From contig NZ_DALZFB010000010.1 of NCBI RefSeq assembly GCF_031979925.1, forward strand, positions 62,001-126,000: a DNA stretch of 64,000 nt. Reading direction: 5' to 3'. The notes under the pieces were generated by a model that was not told the DNA's origin, ran no database searches, and saw only the letters and a list, made by a program, of their open reading frames with translations. Made by a program: the position numbers and the translations under genes. Positions 60,486 to 64,000 of this stretch are shown piece by piece. How positions within the stretch are numbered: position 1 is the first letter of the stretch; the number at the start of each line of letters is the position of its first letter. The DNA comes from Pseudescherichia sp031979925. Its GTDB lineage: Bacteria; Pseudomonadota; Gammaproteobacteria; Enterobacterales; Enterobacteriaceae.

Positions 60486-61073
60486 TCAGAACAGACGGTA
60501 GCCGTAGCCCCAGAGTATCACGGTCAGGGCCAGTAGCACTTCCAACACCAGCACGCCAATAGCCAGCGTTGAACTCGAGAAGCTCAGCCCCTCCTCCTGA
60601 TTAATGTTCAGGAAGGTTGGGATGCCGACATAGAGCAGATAGCCGGTATAGAACAGCGCTACCGTGCCTACCAGCGCGCAGAGCCAGACCAGCGGATAGA
60701 GCGCCACCAGACCGCTCAGGAAGAGCGGCGTCGCAACGTAGCCAGCAAAGACCATGCAGCGGGCAAGCGATGGCCGCTGCGGAATGTTACGCGCCATCCA
60801 GTAGATAACCCGCCCCATCACCGCCACGCCAGCCAGCATCAGGCCATAGAAGAGGATGCCGAGTAACAGCGCGGTGGAGAGTGACAGCCTCGAGAAGACA
60901 CCTTCGCCAAAGTGCCAGCCAAGCTGGGTAGTACCGATGAATGCGGAGACAACCGGAATCGCCGCCATCAGCAGAACGTGGTGGGTATAGTGGTGCGAAA
61001 CCGTCTCGTTTTCGCCTCTTATCACCTTCATTTCACGATCGGGATGGGACAGAAGTCCCCAGACATGGTTCAT
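60486..61073 (-). CDS. yohC: YohC, Yip1-family inner-membrane protein
   Basis: A 195-residue Yip1-domain membrane protein, length as in E. coli. It has a cytoplasmic N-terminus (VWGLLSHPDREMKVIRGENETVSHHYTHHVLLM) and five helices, ending VLLALTVILWGYGYRLF. Function unknown. It stands alone between pbpG and the divergent yohD. Confidence 0.93.
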   Translation of the reverse strand: MNHVWGLLSHPDREMKVIRGENETVSHHYTHHVLLMAAIPVVSAFIGTTQLGWHFGEGVFSRLSLSTALLLGILFYGLMLAGVAVMGRVIYWMARNIPQRPSLARCMVFAGYVATPLFLSGLVALYPLVWLCALVGTVALFYTGYLLYVGIPTFLNINQEEGLSFSSSTLAIGVLVLEVLLALTVILWGYGYRLF

Positions 61074-61225
61074 AACGCCCCCTTGCTGTCAGCCCAGATG
61101 ATTACGTCTTCAGTATAATGCACTTCTGGTTATTTTTTGGGCTAATGGGCCGGGCCTGCTGCCGTCTGTCTATTCACAGGAGCTATGCTTATACCACCTT
61201 TTGTCTCTGGATGAGGATAATACGC

Positions 61226-61804
61226 ATGGATATCAACAGCCTGATTGCGCACTACGGCTACGCTGCGCTGGTGGTTGGCAGCATGGCGGAAGGTGAAACC
61301 ATCACCCTGCTCGGCGGCGTGGCGGCGCATCAGGGCCTGCTGCGCTTCTGGCTGGTGGTCGCGGCAGTGGCGCTGGGAGGAATGATTGGCGATCAGCTGC
61401 TCTACCTGCTTGGCCGCCGTCTGGGAGACCGCGTACTGCGCCACTTCTCGCGCCATCAGGATAAGATCGATCGCGCTCAGCGGTTGATCAACAAACGTCC
61501 CTGGCTATTCGTGATCGGTACCCGCTTTATGTATGGCTTTCGCATCATCGGCCCGCTGCTGATTGGCTCCAGCGGCCTGCCGCCGAGGGTCTTTCTTCCG
61601 CTCAATATTGTGGGTGCTATCGTCTGGGCACTGATCTTTACTACCCTGGGCTACGTGGGCGGTGAGGTGGTAGGCCCGTGGCTACACGCTATCGATCAGC
61701 ACCTGAAGCACTGGATATGGCTGATCCTGGCGATCGTCCTCGCCTTTGTGCTGCGGGCAGTGATTAAACGCTGGCTGGCAAAAAACAGGGAGACGGGAGA
61801 GTAA
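61226..61804 (+). CDS. yohD: YohD, DedA/SNARE-associated family inner-membrane protein
   Basis: A 192-residue DedA-family protein, a group now linked to undecaprenyl-phosphate or phospholipid flipping, though YohD itself is not characterised. The N-terminal re-entrant region has the conserved GSMAEGETITLLGG and the later GTRFMYGFRIIGPLLIGSS. I start it at the ATG at 61226 (MDINSLIAHYGY), with GAGGA 8 bases before; the frame is open to 61118, but the added 36 residues are not conserved. It ends 16 bases before the yohF stop codon, on the opposite strand. Confidence 0.94.
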   Translation: MDINSLIAHYGYAALVVGSMAEGETITLLGGVAAHQGLLRFWLVVAAVALGGMIGDQLLYLLGRRLGDRVLRHFSRHQDKIDRAQRLINKRPWLFVIGTRFMYGFRIIGPLLIGSSGLPPRVFLPLNIVGAIVWALIFTTLGYVGGEVVGPWLHAIDQHLKHWIWLILAIVLAFVLRAVIKRWLAKNRETGE

Positions 61805-61820
61805 CCCCTCCCGCCTGCGC

Positions 61821-62591
61821 TTACTGAGGCTTAAACTGCGGGTTGGCCAGCATAAAGCCGCCGTCAACGATAAACGACTGGCCGGTGGTGTAGCTGGCAT
61901 CCTCAGAGCTGAGCCAGCCCACCAGGCTGGCTATCTCCTGGGTTCTGCCCGGTCGGGCCAGAGGAATGTTTGGCATTGAGCCTTCCTCGACATCCTCATC
62001 CTTCATGTCATTCATCGGGGTGGCGATCGCCCCGGGCGCTACCGAGTTAACCAGGATCTTGTGCTGCACCAGCTCCATCGCTATCGACTTGGTCAGGCCG
62101 CCGAGGGCGTGCTTGGCGGCGGTGTAGGCGCTGGCATCCGGTAGCGGAGTGTGCTCATGCACGGAGGTGATATTGATAATGCGTCCACCCTCGCCCTGCT
62201 CCACCATTTTTCTGGCGGCAATCTGCGCGCACAGGAATGCGCCGTCAACGTCTACGGTAAAGACGGTGCGCCAGTCTTTGAACTCCATCTCCAGAAACGG
62301 GGCTTTGCTCATCGCCCCGGCGTTATTAACCAGTACGTCGATACGTCCAAATTTGTCGATCAGCGTTTGAATGGCCTGCGCGCCGTCGGGCAGGTTGCTG
62401 AGATCGAGTTGTACCGTTTCGGCGCGGCGGCCAAAGGAGGCGACGGCTTCAGCAGTTGCTTTCGCTCCTTTGTCGTCCGAGTGCCAGGTGATCCCAATGT
62501 CATACCCCTGCTTAGCCAGCACCAGCGCGCACTGCTTGCCGATACCTGAATCCGATGCCGTAACGATGGCAACCTTGTTGGTCGTGCCCAT
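61821..62591 (-). CDS. yohF: Short-chain dehydrogenase YohF
   Basis: A 256-residue short-chain dehydrogenase/reductase, closely similar to E. coli YohF (253). The cofactor motif is TASDSGIG (about 12-19), NAG motif VNNAGAMSKAP, catalytic S-Y-K in INITSVHEH and YTAAKHALGG. Substrate unknown. The ATG at 62591 (MGTTNKVAIV) has TGGAGG 5 bases before; a longer frame starts at 62603. Confidence 0.95.
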   Translation of the reverse strand: MGTTNKVAIVTASDSGIGKQCALVLAKQGYDIGITWHSDDKGAKATAEAVASFGRRAETVQLDLSNLPDGAQAIQTLIDKFGRIDVLVNNAGAMSKAPFLEMEFKDWRTVFTVDVDGAFLCAQIAARKMVEQGEGGRIINITSVHEHTPLPDASAYTAAKHALGGLTKSIAMELVQHKILVNSVAPGAIATPMNDMKDEDVEEGSMPNIPLARPGRTQEIASLVGWLSSEDASYTTGQSFIVDGGFMLANPQFKPQ

Positions 62592-62770
62592 AAGAACCTC
62601 CATAAAAGAAGTGATAAGGGGAGAACGCGAAAAAGCTGAACAGTAAGTATAGAGAGTTCCCGGCTATCGCAAGGATGCAGGCCATTTTCTCCTTCGACCA
62701 GGCAAAACGGCAGATAATTGCCTATGCTTTCAGAGGTATCAGCTAGACGTCACAACAAAAGGACAGGACG

Positions 62771-62854
62771 ATGAAAATTTTACTTTGGGCTATTTTGATT
62801 ATTTTTCTGATTGGGCTGTTGGTGGTAACCGGCGTGTTTAAGATGATTTTCTAA
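62771..62854 (+). CDS. yohP: Small membrane protein YohP
   Basis: A 27-residue single-helix membrane protein: MKILLWAILIIFLIGLLVVT followed by GVFKMIF, nearly identical to E. coli YohP. In E. coli YohP is inserted after translation with SRP/FtsY and is linked to envelope stress. An AGGA lies 5 bases before the ATG (62771). The gene is too short for usual gene finders. Confidence 0.93.
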   Translation: MKILLWAILIIFLIGLLVVTGVFKMIF

Positions 62855-62913
62855 GGTGTTCGGGTGAACATGGCCCCCGTAAGGGGGCACAGTTTAGTTA
62901 TCCATTCCACCGA

Positions 62914-64000
62914 TTAAACCTGATGATACCCCCCGCCCAGCGCGGAGGTGAGCTGCAGGGTGGCGTCCAGCCACTGACCGTGCAGAGCAATACCGTTAAT
63001 CTGCTCCTGCAGCAGCGGCAGGCGGCTCTGACTGACCCGCATGCCGGGAATAATCCCCACCTTAAAGCGCGCTTCGGCTAACGCCACAATGCGTCCGGCA
63101 TCCTGCTCAATCTGCTGCTGGCGCTGATTCTCGTCCACCAGAGTCTCAACTTGCACTGCCGCTTTCTCTACCTCGTTGACCGCGTCTACCACCGCCTTGT
63201 TGTAGCTGGCAACGGAGAGGTTATGCTCCTCTTCGGCGATGTTCAGGCTGGCATTCAGCCGCCCGCTGTCGAAAATCGGCAGCGTCAGCCCGCCGGTGAC
63301 GCCCATCTGCTGGGCAGAGTGGCGGAAGAGATCGCTCAGATGCAGGGCATCCTGCTGAAGAAACGCCATCAGGTTAAGATCCGGGTAGAAAGCGGCTTTC
63401 GCCGCCTCCACGCTGCTGAGGGAGGACTCGATGTACCAGTGCGCCGCCTGCAGATCCGGGCGACGGGCCAGCAGCTCGTAGCCCAGTTGCGGCGGCATCC
63501 TGCCCTCAACTTTCGGCAGCCCGACCGGCTCCAGATGCAGCGTGGCCGTGCTGCTGTTCGTCAATGCTATCAGACGAGCTTCAATCACCCGCATTTTACC
63601 CCGGGCCTCGCTCTGCTGCTGGCGGGTTTTCTCCTTGTCGATGCTGTTTTCAGCATCTGCCACGGAAGAAGTAATGCCCGCCTGATGGAGCTGGCGGTCA
63701 GCGGCAACAATCGTCTGCTGGTCACGTTCGATCTCGTCCAGCACCCGACTGATGGCGGCCTCGGTCTGCCACTGCCAGTAGAGGCGTGTCACGCTGGTCG
63801 CCAGCAGCTGTCGCGTCTGCTGACGCTCGGCTTCGTGAGCGCGAACGTCGCCAATGCGGGCGGCAACCTCATCGCGGTTTTTACCCCACAGATCCAGATC
63901 CCAGCCGGCAGTTAAGCCGAAGGTGCCGTTGGTATACCAGGGTCCGGTGGTGCCAGCAGCGGGATCGGTTATGGCAAACGGCCCCATCAACCCCTCGGCG
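62914..64000 (-). CDS. mdtQ: Outer-membrane efflux channel protein (MdtQ-like), 5' end beyond the window
   Basis: About 362 C-terminal residues are visible; the frame is open through base 64000, so the N-terminus is missing. It is a TolC/NodT-type outer-membrane factor: two coiled-coil repeats (e.g. WDLDLWGKNRDEVAARIGDVRAHEAERQ and YELLARRPDLQAAHWYIES, LPIFDSGRLNASLNIAEEEHN in parts). In E. coli mdtQ (yohG) lies at this place next to yohF and is disrupted in K-12, whereas here the visible part is intact. No pump gene is visible next to it, so its partner is unknown. Confidence 0.88.
   Translation of the reverse strand, partial: AEGLMGPFAITDPAAGTTGPWYTNGTFGLTAGWDLDLWGKNRDEVAARIGDVRAHEAERQQTRQLLATSVTRLYWQWQTEAAISRVLDEIERDQQTIVAADRQLHQAGITSSVADAENSIDKEKTRQQQSEARGKMRVIEARLIALTNSSTATLHLEPVGLPKVEGRMPPQLGYELLARRPDLQAAHWYIESSLSSVEAAKAAFYPDLNLMAFLQQDALHLSDLFRHSAQQMGVTGGLTLPIFDSGRLNASLNIAEEEHNLSVASYNKAVVDAVNEVEKAAVQVETLVDENQRQQQIEQDAGRIVALAEARFKVGIIPGMRVSQSRLPLLQEQINGIALHGQWLDATLQLTSALGGGYHQV

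Noticed and set aside
61118..61225. Longer yohD start adding 36 residues
   Set aside because: The extension is not part of the DedA family and the ATG at 61226 has a properly spaced GAGGA.
62868..62892. Hairpin GCCCCC-GTAA-GGGGGC between yohP and the efflux gene as a terminator
   Set aside because: The stem is good but there is no T-run on either strand; it may stabilise RNA ends but is not a convincing intrinsic terminator.
1..64000. CRISPR arrays, tRNA or rRNA genes, insertion sequences, integrases
   Set aside because: I saw no regularly spaced repeats with spacers, no tRNA cloverleaf, no rRNA and no transposase or integrase.

Overview
The window is chromosomal DNA from a member of the Enterobacteriaceae, probably close to Enterobacter, Lelliottia or Leclercia. 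Nearly every protein is a close, full-length relative of an Escherichia coli K-12 protein, and gene order follows the E. coli segment from wza-wzb-wzc to mdtQ. Base composition is GC-rich except for one AT-rich island (about 37,600-39,440). The genus is inferred from memory of protein sequences and gene order, not from a search.

Layout. 1-2,097 (minus): start of the colanic acid export operon, wza-wzb-wzc (wzc cut by the window edge). 2,574-13,456: yegH, asmA, dcd, udk, dgcE (yegE), alkA, yegD. 13,662-24,673 (plus): the envelope-stress efflux operon mdtABCD-baeSR, with stop/start overlaps at most junctions. 24,832-27,356: trhP (yegQ), the sRNA gene cyaR with its CRP-dependent promoter, and the lipid kinase yegS. 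27,408-33,817 (minus): an accessory operon of an enolase-superfamily enzyme plus a five-part peptide/opine-type ABC importer; its substrate is unknown. 34,148-37,464 (minus): fbaB, a small unknown lipoprotein, and thiMD under a TPP riboswitch.

37,933-39,362 is the AT-rich island: a short trimeric autotransporter-like protein with 19 uninterrupted Gly-X-Y triplets, a CRP/FNR-like box upstream, and a 49-residue membrane-protein ORF downstream. 39,438-42,800: a LysR regulator divergent from an oxidoreductase/monooxygenase pair, then rcnB coupled to an acetyltransferase gene. 42,859-50,759: mrp and metG (divergent), yehR, yehS, the pyruvate-sensing pair btsS-btsR, mlrA, and the 35-residue yohO. 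50,740-54,492: the OsmF-YehWXY ABC importer. 54,591-64,000: bglX, dld, a second acetyltransferase, pbpG, yohC, yohD, yohF, the 27-residue yohP, and an outer-membrane efflux channel (mdtQ-like) cut by the edge.

REP-type palindromes sit in many of the gaps between operons. No tRNA, rRNA, insertion sequence, CRISPR array or prophage was recognised. The parts that differ most from the E. coli layout, and so deserve attention, are the enolase/ABC operon, the collagen-like autotransporter island, the lipoprotein at 35,375-35,740 and the LysR/oxidoreductase cluster.
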